Both the position numbers and the translations under genes were made by a program. From assembly GCA_002682825.1 (NCBI GenBank), contig NOKP01000044.1, forward strand, positions 1,291 to 65,290: DNA of 64,000 nucleotides. The letters are read 5' to 3'. Shown here piece after piece: positions 9,780 to 20,935 of the stretch; position 1 is the first letter of the stretch; each line of letters starts with the position of its first letter. The notes under the pieces were generated by a model. It had not been told where the DNA came from. It made no database searches and saw nothing but the letters and a program-made list of their open reading frames with translations. Origin of the DNA: Neonectria sp. B-13. Lineage: Eukaryota; Ascomycota; Sordariomycetes; Hypocreales; Nectriaceae.

Positions 9780-12180
9780 ATTCAGCCGAAGGCTGACTCT
9801 ATATTAATCCATAAGTTTCTAGAATAATGAGGGTTTGGTGTAGATAAGGGTAATAAGTTTCCTAGGCTCTGATTGGCCTAAGTTTTGTATTATTAGCTGT
9901 AAATCATTCAGCAACTAGCTAATAGCTCTAGAGAAGTAGGTCTAAGCCCTTCTATACTATATTGCCTTTTGTTTACTTAGAAGATGATTTGTTTATATTA
10001 CACTTAGCTGAAGATAGCTATTTTATTTACTTTAATGCTTCTATATGTCTTTTTTTCATTAGACAATAGGTTCTAAATCTACTTTCTAAAAGCTCTATAA
10101 TAGATATAATTTCTATTGTTTATACCTACTATAGTAAGGAGAGACTAGTAAGTGACTTTATTAATAAAAGGAAATCTACTGAGAATATAAAGAATTACCT
10201 TAATTATTATAATAAGAATTATTCTTATATTAGCTTTATTTCTCTATTCTATAAGATTAATACTAACTAAATAAAGTATTTTAGATCTAAAGATATAATC
10301 TTAATACTAAGGAACCTAACTTTAGCTAAGAGATATACTCTAAAGAGAACTAATAGAGATACTAGCTTATTGCCTCTTAATAAGAGATCTAGAATCTAGC
10401 CTATATTGCTAGAGAAACTATAGTAACTTTATATAGTTAGAAGGCTATTCTAAGAGTTACTTAGCTAGCTGTATATTGTACTAGAGATACTAATTCTATT
10501 AACTTAATAAAGCATATAGTATTTCTATGCTTTAGCTCTCTTATCTCTTATATAGTTAATAACCTATTCAATTGCCTTATATTCTAATCTATTTACTACT
10601 TAAAGCAGTATAACTAGTTTAAATTATTCTTACTTAGCTATTAGGTTCTATAGGGCTAGGAAGAACTTATAAGATAATCCTTTTAAGGCTAGAGTAAGAG
10701 CTAAGCTAGCTACTATTTAGTATAACTATTATTTATAATACTATATAGAAGAGACTGTATTATTAATACCTATAATATCTTAACTTAGTATCTTTAATGA
10801 GTCTAAAAGTCCTAAAGAAAGTATTCTTATACTATAGTCTTAGTAAATTATTTAGGCTAACTATAGAGTATAGATAGGAATTAAGATTAATTATAATCAA
10901 ATTGATTTTAAGATAGGAATAAGATAACTAAGGATAGTAATAATAGAGAATAGTTCTCTAAATCTAATATTAATACTAAGGACTATTTTAACTTACTTCT
11001 TTTGCTTACTTAACTATAAAGGTACTTTAAACAATTAAAAGTAGAGTATAATTCTAATCTAAAGGATAAAGATAAGAATAATAATAATAATTCTATAGAT
11101 AAAAGCTCTTTTTACTATTACTTACCATAGCCTTCTATATAGCTAAGGTATAATTACTATAGTTCTACCCTTAGTATAGAAAGATAGCTAAGATTATAAT
11201 AGTTAGGTTTAACCTAAGGGTATAAAGTAGGTCTAAGGTATATAGTTTAATAATCAAGTAGATTAGAACATTATAATAAGTAATATAGATTACAATAGTA
11301 ATATATAATAGTAAATTATTATATAATCAAATAGGAGTATTAATAGCTAAGGAGCTTAAGGCTCTTATCTAATGTACTAAATAAATATAGTTATATACTA
11401 TAGTAATTACATAGGCTCACTGGGTAACAGTGAGTTCATTATTATAGCTCATTATAATAGAGTAAGCTGGATAGTCTGGCTTATATAGTCAGGGTAAGCT
11501 CAGGAATACAGATATTGTAAAAAGTGGGTACGTTATAGTTCTGCCGGTTGTGACTGCCTGGTCTCAACCTGGGCTGTGATATATTTAGTCTAGTTTAATC
11601 AATCCAGTCTAGTCTAGTCCAATTAATCCAGTCCAATCCAATGAATAATCCAGTCTAATTCAATAAACAATCCAATCCAGTCTAGTCTAATGAATCTAGT
11701 TCAGTCTAATAAACAATCTAGTCTAGTTCAGTCCAGTTCAATGAATCTAGTTCAGTTCAATAAATTCAGTTTAGTCTATTTACTTACTTACTTACTTACT
11801 CTTTCCTTTAGTTACTTACTCTATTACTTTCTTCTATTAAGAGGGAGAGGAAGGAGAGAGAGGGAAGAGATAGAAATGGATATACACTGAGAATATAGAC
11901 TAATAAGAATACTATCTACCTTATAGAACCTAATAGGGATTATATTTATAATTTCTACTCTTCTTATTAGCTTATAATACTAATTGATAAGATTATAATA
12001 TTAATTAATAAGCCTACCTACCCTACATAGATAAGGAATCCCTTATAATCCCTATACATTGCCCTTTATACCTACCCTATACTAGCAGCTAGTGTCTAAA
12101 ATGGGAAAAGAGATAGCTATAGTAGAGCAAATCTTATGCTCTATAACATAGTAAAAGCACAGTCCATGCATCACAAAGCC
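9780..12180. repeat. RIP-degenerated AT-rich block, probable retroelement remains
   Basis: From about 9787 to 11,530 no CpG was found when reading every line, and TpA steps dominate; a second CpG-free stretch runs 11,550-12,185. This is the signature of repeat-induced point mutation on a formerly repeated element. No reading frame survives. A less altered island near 11,400-11,580 contains GC-richer words and may be part of a long terminal repeat, but no paired copy is in the window. Confidence 0.75.
11580..11830. repeat. Degenerate TCCAGTCTAG-type minisatellite and TTAC tract
   Basis: Words such as TCCAGTCTAGTC, TCCAGTCCAATCC and CTAGTTCAGT recur without strict period over about 190 bp, followed near 11,780 by four to five TTAC units and then a purine-rich stretch (GGGAGAGGAAGGAGAGAGAG). 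Such simple arrays often lie inside or beside LTRs of RIP-affected elements. Confidence 0.5.
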
Positions 12181-12371
12181 TGATTTACTGGGGAATAAAA
12201 TCGCCCCTTTGGCAAAGGGGGAAAGTTTTCACAAACACCCGCGCGTCCCTCTGGCCCAAGCCGCGCTAACCCTGGCCCTAACTCGGACCCTAATGATGCC
12301 TCTTGCTCTTTTAGGCTCTTGGCGCTGACTGTAGTAGAGCGACAAAACGCGGGGTCACTTACCTCGCTATG

Positions 12372-12584
12372 TTATTTCAGTCTCTGTTGTAAAGTGTTAG
12401 ATGAATCGCTGCTATTACTAAAGACAACCCATAAGATATTAAGGAGAAATAGTAAGAACACTGCTAGCATGAGCGTTAAGTCAAGCCTCCGTGTTGGGTA
12501 TTTCTCTAGGCTTTTGAGCTCGCCCTCGTTAAGATCTGCAGTCTCTTTAGGAAGCGGCAGCTCATTTGGAAGAATAGGTTGCAA
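12372..12584 (-). pseudogene. Possible N-terminal scrap of an MFS transporter
   Basis: A 70-codon frame ends with RRLDLTLMLAVFLLFLLNIL, which resembles the first membrane helix of fungal anion:cation symporters (usually followed by DRxN). The DR motif and everything after it are missing; the frame ends in low-complexity Ser/Asn. It may instead be a chance hydrophobic frame. Confidence 0.28.
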
Positions 12585-12905
12585 CTTCTCAAGGCGTTTT
12601 ACCTACTCCTGACTATGAATGGTACTAACTGAGCGTAGGCTGATATCCAACAAGGTCTACGTCGTTAGAAATCGACGATTTGTAATCAAGATGCATACTA
12701 AGACATAGTCCAAGATTTTAATAACTGTTGCTATAGATGTTTGCCTGTATGGCAGGGATATTATTGGTCACTTCAAGAGCAACATTCTCCACGCGACAGG
12801 AGCTATTCGTATGTTGACGACGCAGTCTGGAGATTCTATGTAATCTCAATGAAAAGCATGAGGGTTATTCTCATACAGTCATATGATGTCTTTCTTAACT
12901 TGAGG

Positions 12906-12914
12906 TATATATAG
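12906..12914 (+). promoter_or_regulatory. TATA box of the extended SDR gene
   Basis: TATATATAG lies 82 bp before the start codon at 12,996, a usual distance in filamentous fungi. Confidence 0.5.
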
Positions 12915-12995
12915 ACGCGCTTCCCATGCTTCAGAACCAGATATCAAAACCACAAGGCTGAATTCCAATCCAACAAACGCTAAAACGTTGCACCA

Positions 12996-14219
12996 ATGCC
13001 CCCAATGTTCTTTCCTTATGAGCCAGACCTCGCTGCCGGGACCACCGTCCTTGTGACAGGTGTAAGCGGATTCGTTGGAAGCCATATCGCAGATCAGCTC
13101 CTTTGCGGAGGTTACAACGTCCGAGGCATTACTAGAGATGCTGCCAAAACTTCGTGGATAGCTTCGCTGTTTGAGAAGAAGTATGGTCCAAACAGGTTTC
13201 AACTCTGTACTGTGCCCAACATTGTAGAGGCTAATGCCTTTGCTGTTGTTCTGAAAGGTGCATTCTGGAAGCATTTCGTATCATACTCAGTTGCTGATCT
13301 TTTATAGGAGTTTCGGGCATTGTTCATGCCGCATCGGACATGACGTTTGATTCAGACCCAGATCAAGTTATCCCTCCAACCATTGCCATGGGCTTGAATA
13401 TCCTTCGTTCAGCGGCGCAGAATCGAGATATTAGGAGATTTGTGTACACATCATCTTGCGCTGCTGCAACGACTCCGAAGCACGGGAATTGGCCGAGAAT
13501 CTCAAGCGACACGTGGAACGAAGAGGCGATTGAAGAAGCCTGGGCCCCGCCTCCGTATCTTGCAGACAGGGGGTTTGCAGTCTACGCGGCTAGCAAAGCG
13601 CAAGCTGAGAGAGGCCTGTGGAAGTGGTATCATGAAAACAAGCCTGGCTTTGTTCTCAACACAGGTGAGCCCATCGTGGTAATTCACTGGTAGTGGTGGT
13701 TTGAGGCTTCTGAAGCTAACGAAAGCTCATATATGCAGTTCTTCCAAGCATGAACATAGGCGAAAGCCTCGACCTGGACAACCAGGGGCACCCATCAACT
13801 TCTGGCCTCATTGAGGCTTTATTCAGGGGCAATCACGAGCCGGTTAATGCGGCTCATCAGTGTGAGTAGATATTTCATCACTAATGTTTATTATATATGC
13901 TAAAACAATTTCTGCATTAGACTTCTACGTCGACGTGAAAGACACTGCGCGCCTTCATCTGGCGGCTCTTCTTCACCCTGACATATGTGGCGAGCGAATC
14001 TTTGCTTATGCAGGGCCATATACTTGGCACATGATTCAAACAGTCATGAGAGACATTTACCCTGAGAAGGAGTTCTCTCCTGGTATTGCCGAGGCTGGGT
14101 TGGACCGGAGCGAGATTGTACTGGCTCTGAAGGCTGAGGGGTATTTGAAAGAGATGGGCTACAAGGGTTGGACAACTCTGGAAGAAAGTGTGAAGATGAA
14201 TACGGAGGACTTGGTGTGA
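12996..14219 (+). CDS. Extended short-chain dehydrogenase/reductase (NAD-dependent epimerase / GRE2-like)
   Basis: Four exons: 12996-13257, 13308-13664, 13739-13861, 13921-14219; introns 50, 74 and 59 nt; 346 residues, the family's normal size. The nucleotide-binding motif VTGVSGFVG is at residues 20-28, and the catalytic pair in VYAASK is Tyr180/Lys184, with an SS pair in YTSSCAA upstream. These mark the aldehyde/ketone reductase branch near dihydroflavonol reductases and yeast Gre2, which reduce carbonyls with NADPH in the cytosol. The substrate cannot be told. The gene is intact although surrounded by transposon remains. Confidence 0.88.
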
Positions 14220-14940
14220 CTTTGATAACTGACTATCAAATGATCTACATTAGGCTGCAGCCTTATAGACCAGCTTCTCTCCACTCATTGGTTTCACCCA
14301 AGGCTCTTCCCTATACTGCTAACGATCATACATAGAACCCGAACCAAGTAGGGCAAATCCATCTGGCACAATCCTCTCCAAACCCTCTGGGTTGTCTGGT
14401 CGTAGCGGGGCCTCTTGTTGGGCGTTTAGCAAGACGAAAGGAACTGCTGAAAAGAAAGCTGATTCTATAAGTGTTAAGGCGACAGGCCAGAGGTCCATCG
14501 TCAAGGTCATAAAGCTTGACTTGCACAACCCACGAGAACAAGCAATTGCCAACAATTTTATTAAGCGTTTCGACCGCGATCACTTTTAACGGCTTCTAAT
14601 GAACTGGATCATTGCCAGGAACCATTCCTTTTCCATTGCAGAAGGAAACGAACTGCAAGAAATATTCGACTACTTGAACCCGTCGGTGGCGGTTCGTGAC
14701 TCCAACCTTACCTACACGACAATCAAGAAAAAAGTCACTTCAGCGTTCGAGCAACACAAGCAGAAGGTTGTAGAGGTACTCCGCAAGGCGCCTGGCCTTA
14801 TCCACATCTCATTTGACGGCTGGAGGTCTGGAAATCGGCATGCTTTCTATGGGGTGTGTTTTTTTTTTCAGGGACGAAAACAACAAGCCGTGCAAGGCTA
14901 CGATAGGGGGTCCCCGAGCTCAGCGTTAGCCACACAGGTA

Positions 14941-16577
14941 CAGTTCCTTGCCAAAAGCCTCCGTACACCCGCACCCCACATGCGACACCGTAATCATCAC
15001 CATCAGCTTCAAGGCGCAATTGCACACCCAAATGAGATGCAATTTATTAAAAGAAACCTTCACTAGAAAGACCCGATCTTGCCATTCAATATCGTGTATA
15101 CCAGCCATGCGCACGGCTAACAGCGAATAAGCGCCGCTCCATAGAGTCAATCAGCTCCCAGGTATTTGGGCCTGAACCCGAAGGGAAAGACGAAAGCCAT
15201 TTGTTCTGGCTGGACACTTTGGCCAACCCGGCCGTGCGGAAATTCGGAACGGACCGGAACTTTACCACTCCGCTGCATCCACCACACATAAGTATTCAAT
15301 TAGGTTAATCAACTCCCGAAACTGACCCATCTCACTTCCATCGTACTTGACGAGCGCTGGCCGCAGAGCAGGAAGCTGAAAAGAAGAGTGACTCCAAAGC
15401 ACTATCGGAGATCTGTGTCTAAATCTAGGGCACCCCACTCCTCTTATACACATCTCGCCAACTCTGCTCTATCTGCTGCATTATCTTTAAGGTGCCAAAT
15501 GTGAGGGTTCATCAAGCGTAACTTAGCTTTAAGCATTCTCTAAACATACTCAATTGGGTTCAAATCTGGGGACAAAGGAGGCCAGTTGATACACTTAATA
15601 TGATGGGTCCGCATCCAAGTTCGAGTGCTTATTGCGGTATAAATACGTACGTTATCCTGCTAGAAACGTCGAGACCCATCAATAACAGGAAGGAGACCCT
15701 GTTCCAGTGCCAACTGATATGACCAGGTTGTATACCCATTTTTGGGAGATTTTGGATCTCTGACCATCTTAATGAGGGATGTTTTTCCCGCTTTCCATAC
15801 TGCTACCCAGAACATGAGGGAAAATGTTGCTTTCACATGTCTCCTGGTTAACATATTCCTTATTATACTTTTCATGGGGCTCGCGGAACTTCCAGGCGTT
15901 GGGATTATTTGATTTGGGCTGCACAGAAACCTCGTCGGAAAACATCACCTAGTCCTAGGTTAGTATGTCGAGAGGCTGCAACTTCAAGACCACATGCCTC
16001 TACTAACTCGGCGACTCTGGGCATCCGAGTACTCGAAAAATGACGCCTGCCTCTTGCTACATTTTCTGTAATATCTAGCCTCTTCAGAGACCTCCATTTA
16101 CGCGCCCAATACCGCCGTACAACCCGGCGGACGGTACGGGTGCTTACTGTGCTTCCCGACTTGGATTTGAGCGCGTCCCATGTGATGTCTCGGTCTTTCT
16201 TAGCCAATCGTATGATATATCGTATCTCTGCTCGTGTAAGACTATTAGGCCAGCCGGATCTATGTAAATCCTGTAGTGTTTCGTGGTCTTTGAAGTGTTT
16301 TTATACGTATTGAATTGATGAGTGTTTTGTGCCAAACTGGACTGCGACAGCCTGTAGGCTTAAACCGTCATCCAGCTTGGCGAGGATGGCAGCTCTGACT
16401 TCGGGAGAAAACCCATAATTATATTGGCAATTTCCACTTAATCTGGTACCAAATTGGCGTGGTTGTGACATCTGGATGTGATGTTGTTGTTGTTTGAATA
16501 TACAGAGGGTGTCGCGAGGAAGATGGCGCGTTGGCACGTAATTGCGGGGATGTACGGAGACTTTTGGCCAGGAACTG
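14941..16577. mobile_element. Tc1/mariner element, 1637 bp, with TIRs and TA duplication
   Basis: The left end starts CAGTTCCTTGCCAAAAGCC; the right end, reverse complemented, starts CAGTTCCTGGCCAAAAGTC. Similarity continues for about 35 bp (CTCCGTACAnCC). Both ends are flanked by TA (14939-14940 and 16578-16579), the target duplication of the superfamily. The insertion interrupts a hAT transposase frame. The encoded transposase is broken, so the copy is not autonomous. Confidence 0.85.
15089..16471 (-). pseudogene. Tc1/mariner transposase, broken
   Basis: From M at 16471 come an HTH (FSPEVRAAILAKLDDG, LSLQAVAVQFGTKHSSIQYV) and a second HTH region (SKSGSTVSTRTVRRVVRR). The DDE core follows with MFSDEVSVQP, QDNVRIYTAIS and NWPPLSPDLNPIEYV, supplying the expected D, D and E/D positions. 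Stops occur after SSIQYV, before QDNVRI and after NPIEYV; the last fits TGG>TAG. The C-terminal block LIDSMERRLFAVSRAHGWYT is displaced by about 270 bp (15,150 against 15,430), so extra DNA lies inside the gene. Confidence 0.75.
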
Positions 16578-16720
16578 TACCAATATCGCGGCCGAAATCC
16601 TCGACGTTATCGAAGCCTATCAGATTCAAGACAAGACTGGATATTTCACGCTGGATAACGCGGAAAACAACGATACTGCTATGGAGATAATTGGTGGAGA
16701 GCTGGGCTTTGTTGGCAAGG

Positions 16721-17505
16721 CCAGACTACGTATAAAAGCAGCCTGCGCAACTCGAGATTGGCTATTGCCTCAACGAGCCCTCCGACGAGCAGTGCGAGTT
16801 CTTCTGCCCCATAGAGCGAGACGATATCCGATACGACGGCATCGACTGGCTGAACGAGACGAAGCGATCGTGCATTGCCAAGGTCCACAAGTATAACAAG
16901 CGCACAGCAGTACCTTGGGTACCTAGGAAGCTGATTTAGGGCTGGGCAAAAGGTAGCGTCTGCATAGAGGAGGACAATACGGTGCTAAGTGCTCTCGTTT
17001 GTGAAAAGGGAGGCTGTCAACGTAGCGTGCGTTTGTAGCAATGGGAGACGGGGCATGGTCCGTCTAGGGAATTTCTGCCCATCCCAAATACGCAAAATAC
17101 GTCTTCGTTCCGCTGATCGAACCCAGCCATTGCCAAATATTACACCTAGAAGGCAAGGCTTGCTAGTATTACAGGCCAGCTATGACTGAAAGTTATTGAA
17201 GAAAATCCCATTAGGAAAGCACTTAATGCTTTCTATGCTTTTTCTTTTTACCTTAATCAGTGCAGGCCCCTAAGGGAAATTTCTTGCTTATTATATATAC
17301 TTAGCTAGCTTAGTTATAAAGGTAATCTGTCTAACATTTGTCTATGTATTCCTCTAACTGATGTATAGATCTCTGAAATCTTAGGCTTCTTCTTCTTCTT
17401 ACTTTATAAAACCTTCTGGTTGCTGGTCTACTCCATTCAAAATCAGGCTGTGGTACCCTTCGAAGCAATCTCCTTAGACTTATTTCTACTGCCACCTCTG
17501 CCAGC
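16721..17505. other. Unassigned degenerate DNA
   Basis: A plus-strand frame at about 16,740-16,940 reads EIGYCLNEPSDEQCEF and DGIDWLNETKRS before a stop; the family is not recognised with confidence. The rest, to 17,505, is AT-leaning with no supported gene. Confidence 0.3.
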
Positions 17506-17690
17506 TTTGAATTCGACTGTGTCAAATCTCTCCTGAAATCAGCCCTCGCCGATGAACCAGACGATGCCCTTACCTAGGATCAAGTCTACAATGCCGTCAC
17601 CGAATCCACCCCGCTACCCCAACCGGTAGCCGATTCCATCCAAAAACCCCATGGCTGCGTAATACCAGCAGCTTCGGCGAAGCTTATCAG
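17506..17690 (+). pseudogene. FunK1-like protein kinase fragment
   Basis: The frame reads FEFDCVKSLLKSALADEPDD, stop, DQVYNAVTESTP, and after a frame change TPWLRNTSSF. This matches my recollection of the N-terminal region of fungal FunK1-type kinases (WDKVYAAVTESTP, TPWLRNTSSF). The stop fits TGG>TAG. No kinase catalytic motifs follow. Confidence 0.45.
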
Positions 17691-17699
17691 TGTCAAACC

Positions 17700-19272
17700 T
17701 GTTGTCTTATCTGAGCATCCTGTCTATATCTCAAACACTAAAAGTTCGGCTAAGGAGGGTGTCGTTGGATACTGAACTCATCTTAGATTGATAGTGAACC
17801 ACCTAAGGTATTACAGGATTGGAACTCCCCTGTGAAGTTAACGGGACATGGTGACAGAGGTACATAAACGTCCCAGTACTACAAGAACAAGCCATATTGG
17901 TGTCATCGACGCAATATGCATCGTAGACGGCGGTATGACATTTTGGGGGCCTTCAGGCCAGAAACCTTCTCGTTTGCTCCAACGATCGCCTGGTCTCTTT
18001 GTTTTTTGCCCAATCCCTGCCATTTCGATATGCGGTAGCTCCCTGTCGAAATATTCAGTCTATTTCTGACCAGTCCACTTCTCTCCTCCTGTCCACTTCT
18101 CTCCTTCTGTCCACTTCTGTCCTCAACTTGATGACTAAAACTGGACATTTGACTAAAACTGGAAACAATTCCCCCCCCCGCACATTTTAAGACCTTTTCA
18201 CCCCAGTCGACCCCCGATTTGCAGCCCAGCCTATGCATAACTATAATAAACGTCTGCAAATTGTAATGCAATGCCAATGCTGTAAACTGACTCTTGCTAA
18301 GAGTATTAAGAGCAAGGTTAGGCGATGAATCGAGTTGGCGTCCGAAGTGAGACTTCAGGTCTCCTGTAGTTTGTCTGAGGCATGGCATTTCCAGATGCAG
18401 TTTGCATATACCACTGGTCCAGAGTCTCATTCATCGGTGATAGGATCTTGGGGTCGGGATTGCTTGCGTGCTGGCCAGCATCATCGCGATGTTGTAACCA
18501 ATAGAAGTCCGGACAAGATTCGTTTGCCATTGAGCGGCTGAACCGCGTCAGGTATTTGGCCAGGGAAAGTTCCATATCTTCAATGGGTTTGAAAATAAAA
18601 TCCCGCTCTCCCATCCATTGCGTTATCCAAAACGTACGATGATACACCTTCGTAGCCTCCAGCATGACCCATGGGACCACGGCCCCACAGGGGACATGAT
18701 CATCACTACTGCGACATGGATCATCACCACTTTTAGATGAATTATTATCGCGGCAAGATAGTTATCGTCGTGGTGACATGGACCATCATCACCGCGAGAT
18801 AGATCATCAGAACATATCCTGTTCGGTGCCCACCTTTGACAGTCGTCGGCTCAGCGGGTGACATACGGACCCCGACACTACCCCGCACGGGTTAGAAAAC
18901 TTAGCGACGACATAACCCGACCATACAAAGCTCCAAAGCCCCCAGGTGATTCAAAATTGGTGCTAGAATATCATCAAGAGATGCAGTACCATCGAAGAGG
19001 AGTAGAGACAAACTGTCAACACTGAGAGCTTTACAATTTCAGCAGTTCTTTACTTGGTACCCAGTCCTACATACGATTAAGGCAGACCTTTATTATCCTC
19101 CTAGTGATTAAATCCTGAAGAACGAGACTTTACCCGTTTCCTGTGGTTACAAGCTGATGATCTTCCGATGATTGTCATATTTCAAGACCAAATGCAACAA
19201 TTCGTCGTTCTGCCCCGTGTCCAACTTACTATTCGCCTTGTATCCTGGCCCGCCAACCCCGGCGACAGGCCA
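17700..19272. other. Region without a supported gene; one unrecognised minus-strand frame
   Basis: A minus-strand frame at 18318-18680 (120 codons) contains LEATKVYHRTFWITQWMGER and MELSLAKYLTRFSRS and looks protein-like, but I do not recognise it and found no joining exons. Between 18,690 and 18,810 the words GACATGGATCATCACC / GACATGGACCATCATCACC recur three times. Confidence 0.3.
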
Positions 19273-19650
19273 TTATTTGACCGGCGGCTCCATACCAATC
19301 TCAGTAGAAGAAGCAGCCTTCAGGTCTCTGAGAGACTCCCTTTTCTTTGGTGGTGAGGACACGTACGACACACCCACGGCAATGAGCAGAGCTGCACCTC
19401 CAAGTCGAACCCTATGTCGTGGTCAGCGCATGGCAGATCCATGGCCATCGGGACTGTACCAGTTTTGCTTGATGAAATCACGACTGCCGCGGCTGGGTGG
19501 CGGGATCTGCTGCCCTCCCAGGCCGCCGATGTCGCCGTCACTGCTGACGGTGGATTGCTGCCGGAGCTGGAATCGGCGAAGTGGGGCCACTCCGGCACCG
19601 GGCCGGATACAGGAGCGGACCACGCTAAGGGATGCTGAGTGGATGGTCAT
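19273..19650 (-). CDS. Small mitochondrial-type single-pass membrane protein, unknown function
   Basis: Two exons, 19650-19460 and 19411-19273, join in phase across a 48 nt intron (donor GTACAG, acceptor CATAG) to give 109 residues. The N-terminus is basic and Ser/Thr-rich without acidic residues (RSCIRPGAGVAPLRRFQLRQ), as in mitochondrial presequences. One membrane helix, LGGAALLIAVGVSYVSS, follows, then a hydrophilic tail ending in MEPPVK. Small assembly factors and subunits of the inner membrane share this layout. An overlapping 163-codon frame on the other strand exists but lacks such organisation. Confidence 0.6.
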
Positions 19651-19973
19651 GTTTGTAATGTAGATTTCAGACTGTCTCGGGATTTAAGATATTTTGAAGT
19701 TATTGAGGGAAAAAAGCATGGAAAAGACTGCCTTTGATGTAAGATGCTTCCAGTCGACATCAGATGGGAGAGTTTGCAGTGTGATGTCGACATGACGTCG
19801 AGACTTGAGGGGAGACCCCGCTCCCGTCTAAGATGATGGCATCGCGTGACTTTTCTCTGTTGCGTTGTTTCTGGCCTATGCTGGTTGACTCTACACTATT
19901 GTGGCTCTTGCAACTGCACTCTGGACCGTTAATTCTCAATCTTTGGCTAAAGAAATTCTTCTACGGTGTTATT

Positions 19974-20232
19974 TCATGAGTGCCCACAAGCCTGTACCGC
20001 CGTAGCTACTCTACATGACTAGAGCATGAGCGCGTTACAGCGAACCTAACTGATATGTAGGGAGATTGGGTGGCTATGTCACGGTTAAGGTTACGTCCTG
20101 TAACTGCTGATATTGAGAGGGCTTCTATTACTATGAAGATGAGAGAGGGAACAGTGTACCTCTTTCTGGTGTATTCTGATTAAATCGACCCCGCCTACGC
20201 GTACGTAGGTGCAGGCTTGTGGGCACTCATGA
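19974..20232. mobile_element. 259 bp foldback/MITE-like element with about 25 bp inverted ends
   Basis: TCATGAGTGCCCACAAGCCTG at the left reappears in reverse complement at the right end (CAGGCTTGTGGGCACTCATGA); pairing extends a few more bases with one mismatch. The interior has no coding capacity. No clear target duplication was seen, so the family is open. Confidence 0.6.
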
Positions 20233-20589
20233 GATGGGGAATTGGATTTTCTATGCTGCTAATTGTATGTTGGAAACTGTGTTCTTTGCTGTTATTACTA
20301 ACTCTTTTTCTGTTATAGAGAAAGAAGGCATCGAATAAAAAAGAAATGCTCCTTCTCTGTCCAAGCCGTGCTTCAGCACTATGGCAAACCTCCAAGTCCA
20401 TATCGTTAAACCTCAACTGCACCTACAGGGGATGAGATCGCATATGCGAGGAATTTCCGGGCGCCCCGAGATCCCAAGGCTGGTGTATTAAAACTAATGT
20501 GACGATGCTAAGAATCCGTTATCTCAAGTTGAAGCTCCGCTGCCCGGATCACGTCTATCTTCATGCTTGACCACCATCTTTGTTGCCAG

Positions 20590-20935
20590 GCCACCGGTCG
20601 ATCCGGCAACTATCATCTATAGAACCAAAACCCGGCCTGCGCTCGAAGCGTCCCCTTGGCCGGGCCTGACATTGTCTTCCACCATCGCTCTGTCTACGAC
20701 TATGCATTCCGCCGCTGCATTCGGTACTCTGAGTACAGAAGCTACACTTTCGGACCTGCGTGACCACGATCAAGCGGTTGAGGATGCTGAACTCGATCTT
20801 CAGCTTGACACTGTACGCCAAGGCTTTGTATCTTGTCTGCAGGTGGTAGAGGTCCGCATATTCAAAAGCAAGGATGGTAATGTCGAGTATGACGACAATG
20901 ATGCTCACGACGATGAGATGTCTACCAGCAATCTA
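20590..20935 (-). pseudogene. C-terminal scrap of a fungal integral membrane protein
   Basis: The frame reads HLIVVSIIVVILDITILAFE, YADLYHLQTRYKALAYSVKL and KIEFSILNRLI. This looks like the last membrane helix and cytosolic segment of multi-pass fungal membrane proteins whose helix ends DxTLLxxEYA, followed by LKIEFAILNRL. No upstream membrane helices are present before 20,950, so it is probably a truncated copy. The opposite strand carries a 128-codon frame without recognisable features. Confidence 0.35.

Larger units (their letters stand above)
14392..16720 (+). pseudogene. hAT transposase relic, split by a Tc1/mariner element
   Basis: The left part (14392-14940) reads NPREQAIANNFIKRFDRDHF, a stop, then MNWIIARNHSFSIAEGNEL and IHISFDGWRSGNRHAFYGV, which is the N-terminal half of the hAT catalytic core. 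The stop near 14,587 fits CAA>TAA. The right part (16,580-16,720) resumes with AAEILDVIEAYQIQDKTGYF and TLDNAENNDTAM, the conserved block around the second catalytic Asp. After about 16,720 the similarity stops. The two halves are separated exactly by the element at 14941-16577. Confidence 0.75.

Noticed and set aside
11690..11890. 66-codon frame in the RIP block
   Set aside because: It is made of the CAGTCTAG and TTAC repeats and a purine tract; low complexity only.
19172..19663. 163-codon plus-strand frame
   Set aside because: It lies antisense to the two-exon mitochondrial-type gene and has no domain, signal or family likeness.
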